A DNA stretch of 64,000 bases from the NCBI RefSeq assembly GCF_034377145.1, contig NZ_CP139707.1, positions 1,435,001 through 1,499,000 of the forward strand, written 5' to 3'. The position numbers and the translations under genes were made by a program. Numbering within the stretch: the first letter of the stretch is position 1; each line of letters begins with the position of its first letter. Positions 23,080 through 31,947 of the stretch are shown here, one piece after another. This DNA comes from Sulfitobacter sp. OXR-159 (GTDB lineage Bacteria > Pseudomonadota > Alphaproteobacteria > Rhodobacterales > Rhodobacteraceae). A model generated the notes under the pieces. It saw nothing but the letters and a program-made list of their open reading frames with translations, searched no databases and was not told where the DNA came from.

Positions 23080-25518
23080 ATGAAATCTCGGACCAAGGTG
23101 GTTGTCATTGGCGGCGGTATCGCTGGCTGCTCGACGCTTTATCATCTCACTCAAGAAGGCTGGACAGATGTCGTCTTGGTCGAGCGTGATGAGCTTACGT
23201 CAGGCACAACTTGGCATTCGGCGGCGCAGGTCACGAATTTTGGGGCCAATCAAACGATGGTCGGGCTGAAAACCCATTCCATCAACCTTTACAAACGCTT
23301 ATCCGAAGACCCGGAGTATCCGATCAACTACCACCACGCCGACGGCGGCATCCGATTGGCCAATACCGAAGCGCAGATGCAGGGCTATCGCCACTTCTCA
23401 TCGATGGCGCGCGGCATGGATGTGGATTTGGAAGTCATCGACGCCGAAGAATGCGCCCGGCGCCACCCGCTCATCTCAACCGAGAACCTGTTGGGCGGGC
23501 TTTGGGATCCGCTTGACGGTGATATCGATCCAGCCCAGCTCTGTCAGGCTTTGGCTTTTCACGCGCGCAAGGCCGGGGCTGAGGTCTATCGCAACACGCC
23601 GGTCACCGCCCTGACGCAGCACAAAGACGACACTTGGACGGTCCACACCAAACATGGCGACATCGACTGCGATATCGTGGTCAACGCCTGCGGTTACCGG
23701 GTGAACGAGGTCGGCAGCATGATGGGGGTGCATCATCCCGTCGCCTCGATGGAGCACCAGTATTTTCTGACCGAAGACATTCCCGCCATCGCCGAGGCCG
23801 GTCACCGGATGCCGCTGCTGCGCTGTCCGATTTCGGACTATTACAGCCGCCAAGAAAAGAACGGCCTGCTGGTCGGCTTTTATGAGCAGGACTGCAAGAC
23901 GTGGGGAATGGACGGGATCGACCCGAATTTCGTCAACGCCCTGTGCCCGGATGATCTTGAGCGGGTCATGGACGTGCTCGAAGGCGCCTTTGAGCGCATG
24001 CCCGCACTGGCCGATACCGGCATCCGCTCCATCGTCAACGGACCGATCACCTATACCATCGACGGCGCGCCGCTGGTCGGTCCGATCCCCGGCAAGCGCA
24101 ACGCCTTTTGCATCATCGGCCTGCGTGCAGGACTGGGCGAGGGCGGCGGCCACGGGTGGCTGCTGGCCCAGCAGATCGTCCATGGCGAGGCGCAGTATGA
24201 CACTTGGGTCATCGACCCGCGCCGTTTCACCGGGCACGCCAATGTGGAACTGACGGCGCTCAAGGCCATCGAAGATTACCAGAACGAATTCCGCTTCCAC
24301 TTCCCGCATGAGCATCGCCCCGCCGCGCGCCCTGCCAAGACCACGCCGCTGACCCCGGTGATGGCCGCCGAAGGGGCCGAGTTCACCGTGGTCAACGGTT
24401 GGGAGCGGGTCGACTACATCAAGCCGTCGCCCGATTTTCACCCGACTCTCAGCTTTGACTTCGACGAGGCATTCGACGTGGTCGCGGCTGAAGTGAAGAA
24501 CGTGGCCGAGAATGTCGGCCTTTGCGAGGTCAACGGCTTCAACCGGTTTGAGATCACCGGCAGCGACCGCCACAGTTTCCTTGACCGGATGTTCTGCGGC
24601 GTGGTCACAAGACGCGACGGACGGGTGGGCTTGGGCTACCTGCTGAACCATCGCGGCATGGTCAAAGGCGAGGCCACAGTGGCCAACTTGCCCGCCTCGG
24701 ACCGCGGCCCGCAGCGGGTTTGGTACGGCTCGGCCGCGGCCAGCGAATATCACGACATGGACTGGCTCAAATTGCATCTGCGCGACGACGAAGATGTGCA
24801 AATCCGCAGCCTCACCAATGACCAAACGATCCTCGTGCTCGCCGGGCCCAAGGCACGCGATGTGCTCAGCGCCTGTGCGCGCGGCGACTGGTCGAAAGAG
24901 GCGTTCCCCTGGCTCAGCCTGCGCGAATGTTTCATCGGATTTGCACCTGCCACGGTGCTAGGCGTCAGTTTCTCGGGCGAGTTGGCCTATGAAATCCACG
25001 TGCCCAACAACGCGCTTTATGCCGCCTATCTGGCCCTGCGAAAGGCCGGAGAGGCACATGGCCTGAAGCTCTTCGGCGCCCGCGCGGTGGAATCAATGCG
25101 GATGGAGAAAGGCTTTATGCACTGGAAAGCTGACCTGCTGACCGAGTTCGACCCGTTTGAGACCGCGCTGGACCGTTTCGTGAAACCCGAAAAGCCCGCC
25201 GATTTCATTGGCAAGGCCGCCCTGCACAAGCGCATGGAAGAAGGGCCGCGCAAAAAACTGGTGACGCTCAAGGTCGACGCGACCCATGCCCCGGCCCATG
25301 GCGGTGCCTCACTCATGCAAGACGGCAAGGTTGTCGGCACCGTAACCTCAGGCGATTGGGGGCACCGGGTGGGCATGAACCTCGCCTATGCCTTCGTCGA
25401 TCCGGCGCTGGCCACGCCCGGCACGCAAATCCCGCTTGATCTCTATGGGGAAATCGTTGGCACCGAAGTGATAGATCCCTCGCCATATGATCCTTCCTAT
25501 GCGCTAATGCGCGGATGA
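23080..25518 (+). CDS. FAD-dependent oxidoreductase/GcvT fusion, dimethylglycine/sarcosine dehydrogenase family
   Basis: The 812-residue product has an N-terminal DAO domain with VVVIGGGIAGCSTLYHLT (FAD P-loop, residues 7-24) and LTSGTTWHSAAQ, whose His-46 matches the covalent FAD site of dimethylglycine and sarcosine dehydrogenases. The second half (about 430-805) is a GcvT/aminomethyltransferase domain (FEITGSDRHSFLDRMFCG, GARAVESMRMEKGFMHWKAD). Family members oxidise N-methyl amines and pass the methylene group to tetrahydrofolate. CGGAGG lies upstream of ATG. It opens an operon with a CuyA-like lyase, so the substrate may be an N-methylated amino-sulfonate, which is inference. Confidence 0.85.
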   Translation: MKSRTKVVVIGGGIAGCSTLYHLTQEGWTDVVLVERDELTSGTTWHSAAQVTNFGANQTMVGLKTHSINLYKRLSEDPEYPINYHHADGGIRLANTEAQMQGYRHFSSMARGMDVDLEVIDAEECARRHPLISTENLLGGLWDPLDGDIDPAQLCQALAFHARKAGAEVYRNTPVTALTQHKDDTWTVHTKHGDIDCDIVVNACGYRVNEVGSMMGVHHPVASMEHQYFLTEDIPAIAEAGHRMPLLRCPISDYYSRQEKNGLLVGFYEQDCKTWGMDGIDPNFVNALCPDDLERVMDVLEGAFERMPALADTGIRSIVNGPITYTIDGAPLVGPIPGKRNAFCIIGLRAGLGEGGGHGWLLAQQIVHGEAQYDTWVIDPRRFTGHANVELTALKAIEDYQNEFRFHFPHEHRPAARPAKTTPLTPVMAAEGAEFTVVNGWERVDYIKPSPDFHPTLSFDFDEAFDVVAAEVKNVAENVGLCEVNGFNRFEITGSDRHSFLDRMFCGVVTRRDGRVGLGYLLNHRGMVKGEATVANLPASDRGPQRVWYGSAAASEYHDMDWLKLHLRDDEDVQIRSLTNDQTILVLAGPKARDVLSACARGDWSKEAFPWLSLRECFIGFAPATVLGVSFSGELAYEIHVPNNALYAAYLALRKAGEAHGLKLFGARAVESMRMEKGFMHWKADLLTEFDPFETALDRFVKPEKPADFIGKAALHKRMEEGPRKKLVTLKVDATHAPAHGGASLMQDGKVVGTVTSGDWGHRVGMNLAYAFVDPALATPGTQIPLDLYGEIVGTEVIDPSPYDPSYALMRG

Positions 25519-25622
25519 CATGATGGGCAGGGGCCGGTGCAACGCTGGCCCCCGTCTCGCACCAAGGTCAACCAGCGGCAACGCGCCCCGCTGCACACCC
25601 ATAGCTACGACAAGGATTATCC

Positions 25623-26636
25623 ATGCACCTCTCTCGTTTTCCCCGCGTCCACCTTGCCCATCTGCCAACCCCGCTTGAGCATATGAAACGCCTGTCAAAA
25701 GAACTCGGCACCGAAATCTGGGTCAAACGTGACGATTGCACCGGCCTTTCCACGGGCGGCAACAAGACCCGCAAGCTGGAATTCCTGATGGCCGAGGCCA
25801 TCGAACAGGGCGCGGACATGGTGATGACCCAAGGTGCGACCCAGACCAACCATGGCCGCCAGACCGCCGCGGCTGCTGCCAAGCTGGGCCTTGCCTGCCA
25901 CATCCTACTGGAAGACCGCACCGGCTATGACGATGCCAACTACAACACCAACGGCAATGTGCTGCTGGACCATCTGCATGGTGCTACAACCGAGAAATTC
26001 CCCGGCGGCCACGATATGCCCGGTGAGATGGAAAAGGCGGCTGAAAAGAAGCGCGCCGAAGGCCACAAGGTCTATATCATCCCCGGCGGCGGCTCGAACC
26101 CCACGGGCGCTTTGGGCTATGTGAACTGTGCGTTTGAGCTGCTGAACCAAGTGAACACCTCCGGCATGAAGATCGACCGGCTGGTTCACGGCACGGGCTC
26201 TTCCGGCACGCAAGCCGGGCTTGTCACCGGCATGTGCGCGATGAACGCCCAGATCCCCATTCTCGGCATCGGCACCCGCGCGCCACAGCCCAAGCAAGAG
26301 CAAATGGTCTATGACCTCGCCTGCAGAACCGCCGAAAAGCTGGGCTGCGCGGGCGTGGTCAAGCGCGAGGATGTGATGGCCAACACCGATTACGTCGGCG
26401 AAGGCTACGGTATCCCGACCGACAGCGGCATCGAGGCAATCCAGATGTTTGCCGAGCTCGAAGGCATCCTGCTTGATCCATGCTATTCCGCAAAGGGGGC
26501 CGCTGGTCTCATTGATCTCGCCCGCAAAGGCACGTTTAAGGACGAGCGTGTGGTCTTCCTCCACACCGGCGGCGCGGCGGCTCTGGGCGGCTATGACTTC
26601 GCCTTTGACACCGCCAACCGCTGGGTCAACCTGTAA
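25623..26636 (+). CDS. cuyA: PLP-dependent L-cysteate sulfo-lyase / D-cysteine desulfhydrase family protein
   Basis: The 337-residue product belongs to the ACC deaminase/D-cysteine desulfhydrase family: [18 protein letters not shown] with the PLP Lys at position 51, [40 protein letters not shown] (phosphate loop) and [17 protein letters not shown]. CuyA of roseobacters is a member that splits L-cysteate into pyruvate, sulfite and ammonium. The length fits CuyA (about 340). Sequence alone cannot separate CuyA from D-cysteine desulfhydrase (DcyD). The neighbours HpsN-like dehydrogenase and TauZ-type remnant favour CuyA. Confidence 0.7.
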   Translation: MHLSRFPRVHLAHLPTPLEHMKRLSKELGTEIWVKRDDCTGLSTGGNKTRKLEFLMAEAIEQGADMVMTQGATQTNHGRQTAAAAAKLGLACHILLEDRTGYDDANYNTNGNVLLDHLHGATTEKFPGGHDMPGEMEKAAEKKRAEGHKVYIIPGGGSNPTGALGYVNCAFELLNQVNTSGMKIDRLVHGTGSSGTQAGLVTGMCAMNAQIPILGIGTRAPQPKQEQMVYDLACRTAEKLGCAGVVKREDVMANTDYVGEGYGIPTDSGIEAIQMFAELEGILLDPCYSAKGAAGLIDLARKGTFKDERVVFLHTGGAAALGGYDFAFDTANRWVNL

Positions 26637-26650
26637 GAAAGGCAGCTTAC

Positions 26651-27844
26651 ATGGCGCGCAAGTTTACTGGCAGTTTCACCCAGCAAGAGGGGCTTTCCCA
26701 AGAGGCCATCGCGGCGGCGGTCGCGGTGCTACAGTCAGGCCGCTTGCACCGGTATAACCTCGCGCCGGGGGAGGCTGGGGAAGCGGCCCAGCTTGAGGCC
26801 GAGTATCGTGATTGGCAGGGCAGCGCCTATTGTCTTGCCGTCACCTCAGGGGGGCAGGCGTTGCAAATCGCCCTGCGCGCCTGTGGCGTGGAACCCGGCG
26901 CTAAGGTGCTGACCAACGCCTATACGCTGGCCCCAGTGCCCGGCGCGATCCGGGCGGTGGGCGCTGAGACCGTGCTGGTCGAGATCGACGAGGATCTGCG
27001 GCTCGACCTTGATGACCTCGACGCCAAAATTGCCAGTTCCGGCGCGCGGGTGCTGTTGCTGTCGCATATGCGTGGGCATCTGTGTGACATGGACCGGCTG
27101 ATGGCGATCTGTAACGGGGCAGAGGTAACGGTGATCGAGGATTGCGCGCACACGATGGGCGCGCAGTGGAACGGCATTCGGTCGGGCAATTTCGGCAAAG
27201 TGGCCTGTTTCTCGACCCAGACTTACAAACACATGAACTCCGGCGAAGGCGGGTTTCTGACCACCGACGACGCCGCAATCGCCGCCCGCGCCACGATCCT
27301 GTCGGGCAGCTACATGCTCTATGAACGCCACGGGGCCGGGCCGGATCCTGAGGCGTTTGCCGATGCCCGCTACGACATGCCCAATTGCTCGGCCCGGATG
27401 GACGCGCTGCGGGCCGCGATCCTGCGTCCGCAGCTTGCCGACCTCGACAGCAACATCGCCCGCTGGAACGCCCGCTACACGCAGGTTGAGGAGAGGCTGA
27501 AAGCACAGGACGGCGTTACAACCATCAAGCTACCCTCCGCCGAAACGCATGTGGGTTCCTCCATCCAGTTCCGCCTGCCAGACTTCACCGCCGCGCAGTG
27601 CCGCGCCTTGCTCGATGCCGCAGCCACACGGGGCGTGGAGCTTAAATGGTTCGGCGCGAAAGAGCCTGCAGGCTTCACCTCGGCGCATCCATCTTGGCGC
27701 TATGTTCCAGCGCAAGACATGCCCAAGACAGACCGCATCATGGCGACGCTTTTCGACATGCGCTTGCCGCTGAGTTTTTCTCAAGACGACTGCGCGCTGA
27801 TCGCCGAATTGATCTGCGACGCGGTGAACGAGGTGGCATCATGA
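26651..27844 (+). CDS. DegT/DnrJ/EryC1/StrS-family aminotransferase
   Basis: The 397-residue PLP enzyme has a fold-type-I core: YCLAVTSGGQALQIALRACG, VTVIEDCAHTMGAQWNG (Asp that binds the PLP ring nitrogen), CFSTQTYKHMNSGEGGFLTT with the Schiff-base Lys. Such enzymes aminate keto sugars in most organisms; here the neighbours are amino-acid-like enzymes, so a small keto-acid or aldehyde substrate is more likely. It starts 14 bases after the lyase and overlaps the racemase gene by four bases (ATGA). Confidence 0.82.
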   Translation: MARKFTGSFTQQEGLSQEAIAAAVAVLQSGRLHRYNLAPGEAGEAAQLEAEYRDWQGSAYCLAVTSGGQALQIALRACGVEPGAKVLTNAYTLAPVPGAIRAVGAETVLVEIDEDLRLDLDDLDAKIASSGARVLLLSHMRGHLCDMDRLMAICNGAEVTVIEDCAHTMGAQWNGIRSGNFGKVACFSTQTYKHMNSGEGGFLTTDDAAIAARATILSGSYMLYERHGAGPDPEAFADARYDMPNCSARMDALRAAILRPQLADLDSNIARWNARYTQVEERLKAQDGVTTIKLPSAETHVGSSIQFRLPDFTAAQCRALLDAAATRGVELKWFGAKEPAGFTSAHPSWRYVPAQDMPKTDRIMATLFDMRLPLSFSQDDCALIAELICDAVNEVAS

Positions 27845-28533
27845 GCCGCCCGGTCGTCGGCGTATTGGGCGGCATGGGGCCCGAAGCGACGATCCTGCTG
27901 CAGCAGCGTGTTCTTGGCACCGTCAATGCCCAAGACGACGCCGATCACCTGCCGCTGCTGATCGACATGAACCCGCAAGTTCCCTCCCGCATCGCCCATC
28001 TGATCGAGGGCACAGGGGAGGATCCCGCCCCGGTGCTGGCCGCGATGGCACAGCGGTTGGAACGGGCAGGGGCCACGGCCCTCGCCATGCCCTGCAACAC
28101 GGCGCATCACTACGCCCCGGCGATTGAGGCGGCGGTTTCCATTCCGTTTCTGAACATGGTGACCCTATCGGTCGACCGCGCGGCGGGGCAACTTCCCTCA
28201 GGCGCCTCCGTAGGGATTCTCGCCTCTCCTGCCGTGCGCATGGCCGGGGTGTTTGACGCAGCCCTGGACCGGACCGGGCTAACGGCGCTCTGGCCCGCCG
28301 ATGCCGAGCGCATGTTGGCCGCGATCCGGCTGATCAAGGCGCGGGGGATTACCCCACAGGCGCAGCAGACGCTTACAGAGGCGGCGACCGAATTGACCGC
28401 GCAGGGGGCCGAACTTTTGTTCATCGCATGCTCAGAGTTTTCGTTGCTGGCCCCCGCTTTGACCGCCCCCGTACCGATCCTCGACACGATCGACGCGCTG
28501 GCCGAGGCGATCCATCGACATTCCCAATTCTAA
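27841..28533 (+). CDS. Aspartate/glutamate racemase family protein
   Basis: The 230-residue product has the racemase pattern with two catalytic Cys: GVLGGMGPEATILLQQRVLG, LAMPCNTAHHYAPAIEAAV (first Cys) and LLFIACSEFSLLAPAL (second Cys). Cofactor-independent racemases of this type act on aspartate-like acids. Cysteate is a sulfonate analogue of aspartate, so a D/L-cysteate racemase is a natural guess in this operon. It overlaps the aminotransferase stop by ATGA. Confidence 0.85.
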   Translation: MSRPVVGVLGGMGPEATILLQQRVLGTVNAQDDADHLPLLIDMNPQVPSRIAHLIEGTGEDPAPVLAAMAQRLERAGATALAMPCNTAHHYAPAIEAAVSIPFLNMVTLSVDRAAGQLPSGASVGILASPAVRMAGVFDAALDRTGLTALWPADAERMLAAIRLIKARGITPQAQQTLTEAATELTAQGAELLFIACSEFSLLAPALTAPVPILDTIDALAEAIHRHSQF

Positions 28534-28546
28534 CCGAGGTAAGCAC

Positions 28547-29824
28547 ATGGCGATCACGTATCTGAAGCAAGTCGAGACCCGCCCGGCGGTTGAGGGCAAA
28601 GACATCCGCGGTGTGGTTGCTCAGATGCTCGCCAAGATCGAACAGGGCGGTGAGGCTGCCGTGCGGGACTATGCCCGCGACCTTGACGGCTGGGCCGGGG
28701 ATATCGTGGTCACTGCCGCGGAACGGGCCGCCGCCTCTGCGCGGGTGCCGCAAGACCTCAAGGACGATATCCGCTTTGCCCATGCCAATATCCGTCGTTT
28801 CGCCGAAGCGCAGAAGGCGACGATGGGAGATTGCGAAATCGAGATCATGCCGGGGCTGATTGCGGGCCAAAAGCAAATCCCCGTCTCAAGCGCGGGCTGC
28901 TATGTGCCCGGCGGGCGTTACAGCCATATCGCCAGCGCTTTGATGACGATCACCACCGCCAAGGTCGCTGGCGTGCCGCATATCACCGCTTGCTCGCCCA
29001 CGCGACCCGGCATCGGCATTCCCGATCCGATCATCTTTGCGATGGACCTTTGCGGCGCGGACCTGATCCTGAACCTCGGGGGGGTGCAGGGGGTCGCTGC
29101 CATGTCGATGGGGCTGTTTGGCGGTGTGCCTGCCGATATCCTCGTCGGTCCCGGCAACAGCTATGTGGCAGAGGCCAAGCGCATGCTGTTTGGCGCGGTG
29201 GGGATCGACATGTTCGCCGGACCCACCGATTCACTGGTGATCGCCGATCACAGCGCGGACCCTGAAACGGTGGCATGGGATCTGGTCAGTCAGGCGGAGC
29301 ACGGGGCCGACAGCCCGGTTTGGCTGGTCACGACCGACCGCAGACTGGCGGAAACCGTGTTGCAGCGCGCGCCCGACATGATCGACAGCCTGCCCGAGCC
29401 GAACGCCAGCGCCGCGCGGGTGGCTTGGGCCGAACGGGCCGAGGTTGTCTTGTGCGACACCCGCGAGGAGGCCGCCCAAGTGGCCGACCGCTACGCGCCG
29501 GAGCATCTTCAGGTGCAGGCCAAAGACCTCGACTGGTGGCTCAACCGCCTCTCTGCCTATGGCTCGCTGTTTTTGGGAGAGGAGACCACGGTCGCTTTCG
29601 GCGACAAAACCTCGGGGCCGAACCATGTGCTGCCCACCAGTGGGGCTGCGCGCTATACCGGGGGGCTCTCCGTGCACAAGTTTACCAAGACCGTGACATG
29701 GCAACGCTGCGATGCCGATGCCTCGCATGAGCTGGCCTTGCGCACCGCGCGGATCAGCCGGATGGAGGGGATGGAAGGCCATGCCCGTTCTGCCGAGCTT
29801 CGGTTGAAACAGCAGACAGCCTGA
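28547..29824 (+). CDS. hpsN: HpsN/HisD-type dehydrogenase (sulfopropanediol or amino-alcohol dehydrogenase)
   Basis: The 425-residue protein is in the histidinol dehydrogenase family: AGCYVPGGRYSHIASALMTI, GVQGVAAMSMGLFGGVPADI, FAGPTDSLVIADHSADPETV, SQAEHGADSP, YAPEHLQVQ and FGDKTSGPNHVLPTSGAARY. Zinc and catalytic residues known from HisD are kept (Q and H in SQAEH, D in FGDK, H near the C-terminus, EH in YAPEH). It does not sit in a histidine operon and matches the branch that includes HpsN, which oxidises 2,3-dihydroxypropanesulfonate to sulfolactate in roseobacters. HisD chemistry converts amino alcohols to amino acids, so cysteinolate to cysteate is a plausible reaction here. Confidence 0.75.
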   Translation: MAITYLKQVETRPAVEGKDIRGVVAQMLAKIEQGGEAAVRDYARDLDGWAGDIVVTAAERAAASARVPQDLKDDIRFAHANIRRFAEAQKATMGDCEIEIMPGLIAGQKQIPVSSAGCYVPGGRYSHIASALMTITTAKVAGVPHITACSPTRPGIGIPDPIIFAMDLCGADLILNLGGVQGVAAMSMGLFGGVPADILVGPGNSYVAEAKRMLFGAVGIDMFAGPTDSLVIADHSADPETVAWDLVSQAEHGADSPVWLVTTDRRLAETVLQRAPDMIDSLPEPNASAARVAWAERAEVVLCDTREEAAQVADRYAPEHLQVQAKDLDWWLNRLSAYGSLFLGEETTVAFGDKTSGPNHVLPTSGAARYTGGLSVHKFTKTVTWQRCDADASHELALRTARISRMEGMEGHARSAELRLKQQTA

Positions 29825-29852
29825 CGCCGCGCCGCGCTTAGCTGTCCTCGTT

Positions 29853-30026
29853 CTGCTGAACGAGCTATCCCGGTGGTGTCTGGTCAACGCCATCGCGGCC
29901 TTGGGGGTGAAAACCAGTCTGGCGAAGGTCGTGAAGGTCAAACCCAGCTACGGCATCATTCTGGTGGTCGAAACCGTGTTCCTGCTCGGCGCGGCCCTTG
30001 CTTTTGTGCTTTTGTTCGGCATTTAG
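29853..30026 (+). pseudogene. C-terminal remnant of YeiH/TauZ-type (UPF0324) exporter
   Basis: About 57 codons without a start encode LNELSRWCLVNAIAALGVKT, SLAKVVKVKPSYGIILVVET and VFLLGAALAFVLLFGI before TAG 30026. This reads like the last two membrane helices of the UPF0324 (COG2855) family, which includes TauZ, a putative sulfite/sulfate exporter of sulfonate pathways. The full family length is about 340, so most of the gene is lost. It directly follows the HpsN-like gene on the same strand. Confidence 0.6.
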
Positions 30027-30078
30027 GTGGGGCCGAGCCTGCCCTGTGAAGGCTGAGAGCATCGCCGGGACTTCAGGC

Positions 30079-31083
30079 TCACCCCTTGCCCCAAAAATCT
30101 GCGATAACCTCCTCCGCCAGCTTGTTTTGCACGGTGAAATCAGTGTCTTCCGCGCCGCCGCTCTCAGGGTCGGTGAACCAGCGCCAGACCCACAGGTCCG
30201 GGATGCCCCGTGCCTCAAGGGCGCGGAGCCAGCGGCGCAAGACGTCGGCCTGAAGTGCCATATCGGCGGGGGCAGCGCGTTCTTCGGCGCTTTCCCACGG
30301 GCGTTCGGTCGCCCCTTCGGCAGAGCGGATGCCGATTTCGGCGATCCAAATGGGCTTGGCATGTTTCCGCGCGACGGCCTCGACCCGGTCCAATTCTTTG
30401 GCGATGGCGCGATCCCAGTCGGCGGTCGCCCCGGCTGCGCCCAAGACGGGGTAGAGCGACACCGCCACGGCATCCAATAGCGGCCAGAACGCAACTTTCT
30501 CAGCCTCGTCAGCGCCATGGGCGACATAGGTGATTTTACCGCTGAACGCTTCGCGCAGCCCGGCGATGGTGCCCTCCCATGCCTCCGCCCCCGATACGCC
30601 GCGCAATTCGGTGCCGAGGACCAGCACCTCGGCGCGGCTTTGCTCTGCGGTGACCGCGATGGCGCGCAGGGAATTTTCATAGGCCGCGTGCCAATCGCCT
30701 TCGGTGCCCGCCGCGGGGACGATGGCGCCCGCCCAGCTTTCGGGCACCCAGACATGCGGTTTGACGATGGCGGCCAGCCCGGCTGCGTGCAACTGCGCGA
30801 TCCCGGCGGCGATCCTGTAATGGGGCAGCGCGTCCCCCATGACGATGCCGCTGGAGGTGGGCGCGGGTTGCCATAGAAACGGGATCACCGTTGCCGCCGT
30901 CGCGCCCGTCTTTCGCAGTTGAGCGATGCTTAGCGCAGCGGCTTGGCTTCCGAAGGGCGCCTTCGTTGTCTCGATAAGGTTGAACCCGCGCAGAACCTCG
31001 TCCCTGCTGCTTTGGGGAAACGCTCCCGTCGCGGTGAGCGCGGTAGAGCCGAGGGCCCAAAGAAACGTGCGACGTTTAATCAT
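30079..31083 (-). CDS. Tat-exported glycoside hydrolase, GH-A clan (GH113-like)
   Basis: The 334-residue product starts MIKRRTFLWALGSTALTATG, a Tat signal. It forms a TIM barrel: LRGFNLIETTKAPFGSQAAA, IVKPHVWVPESWAGAIVPAA, EVLVLGTELRGVSGAE (probable acid/base Glu), VAVSLYPVLG and PIWIAEIGIRSAEGA (probable nucleophile Glu). This matches the glycosidase-like family related to GH113 beta-mannanases. ATG 31083 is chosen because the Tat motif begins there; the frame extends to 31116. The substrate is unknown. Confidence 0.7.
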   Translation of the reverse strand: MIKRRTFLWALGSTALTATGAFPQSSRDEVLRGFNLIETTKAPFGSQAAALSIAQLRKTGATAATVIPFLWQPAPTSSGIVMGDALPHYRIAAGIAQLHAAGLAAIVKPHVWVPESWAGAIVPAAGTEGDWHAAYENSLRAIAVTAEQSRAEVLVLGTELRGVSGAEAWEGTIAGLREAFSGKITYVAHGADEAEKVAFWPLLDAVAVSLYPVLGAAGATADWDRAIAKELDRVEAVARKHAKPIWIAEIGIRSAEGATERPWESAEERAAPADMALQADVLRRWLRALEARGIPDLWVWRWFTDPESGGAEDTDFTVQNKLAEEVIADFWGKG

Positions 31084-31356
31084 AGGGGCAAGGTAGGATG
31101 ACTTCCCCCGCCGCACAACGGCATCTTAGGTGACAGGCGGGGCCTTTGGGGGGCTGCATTTCGGGGGCTTTATTCGGGGACCTGCAATTCGGGCCTGTAA
31201 TTCGGATGTTGGCAGGTGCCGACCAAAAGCAATGTCGCGAAAACGCTGAACGATCGCAGTCGCGCATACCAACGCGCGCAGCGCCCAAGGACTATTCCCT
31301 TTCCCCGGTCGGCCCAACCGCGTAGGCAGCCCCTACCTTGGAAAACGAGACATATC

Positions 31357-31902
31357 ATGGCGCAGAATGCCACCATCTACAAAGTCGAGCTTTCGGTCTC
31401 CGACATGGACCGCCACTATTATGAGACCCACAAGCTGACCATCGCCAAACACCCTTCGGAAACCGATGAGCGGTTGATGGTGCGGCTCGTCGCCTTTGCC
31501 CTCAACGCGCATGAGCATCTGGAAATGACCAAGGGGCTATCGACGGATGATGAGCCGGACATCTGGCAAAAAAGCCTGAGCGGAGAGTTGGACGTTTGGA
31601 TCACGTTGGGTCTGCCCAGTGAGAAAGTCCTGCGCCAGTCCTGCAACAAGGCTGCCAAGGTCGTGGTCTATCCCTATGGCGGCAAATCGGCTGAGATCTG
31701 GTGGGACAAGGTCAAGAACGGCACCAGCCGCTTTGACACCCTCGACGTGGTGAACTTGGCCGAGAGTGACACCAAGGCGCTGGCGGAGATGGCCAGCCGC
31801 GCGATGAAGCTTCAGGTGATGATCCAAGACGGCGAGGTGACGGTGAACCTTGACGAGGCGCTGGTGACGCTCACGCTCGACCGATGGAAAACCGCCGGAT
31901 AA
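31357..31902 (+). CDS. yaeQ: YaeQ family protein
   Basis: The 181-residue product is YaeQ by its opening (MAQNATIYKVELSVSDMDRH) and by SLSGELDVWITLGLPSEKVL, VVVYPYGGKSAEIWWD and LQVMIQDGEVTVNLDEALV. The fold is a PD-(D/E)XK-like domain; the cellular role is unclear. The start is ATG 31357 from similarity to the family; the open frame to 31216 is out of place. A GC-rich hairpin after the stop (31911-31943) probably terminates it. Confidence 0.88.
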   Translation: MAQNATIYKVELSVSDMDRHYYETHKLTIAKHPSETDERLMVRLVAFALNAHEHLEMTKGLSTDDEPDIWQKSLSGELDVWITLGLPSEKVLRQSCNKAAKVVVYPYGGKSAEIWWDKVKNGTSRFDTLDVVNLAESDTKALAEMASRAMKLQVMIQDGEVTVNLDEALVTLTLDRWKTAG

Positions 31903-31910
31903 AAGGCGCC

Positions 31911-31945
31911 GCGGCGGCAGCGGGGCAACCCAGCTGCCGCCGCTT
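31911..31945 (+). terminator. Hairpin terminator after yaeQ
   Basis: GCGGCGGCAGC (31911-31921) and GCTGCCGCCGC (31933-31943) are perfectly complementary, followed by TTCTTC. It lies between convergent genes (yaeQ and the membrane protein ending at 31948). Confidence 0.65.
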
Positions 31946-31947
31946 CT

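Noticed and set aside
23476..24825. Long minus-strand open frame inside the FAD/GcvT gene
   Set aside because: It is antisense to a strongly supported oxidoreductase, has no ribosome site and reads as high-GC shadow composition (many His, Arg and Gln).
28547..29824. Histidine biosynthesis gene hisD
   Set aside because: No other his gene is near and the neighbours are catabolic. The sequence looks like the HpsN side branch of the family, although HisD residues are conserved.
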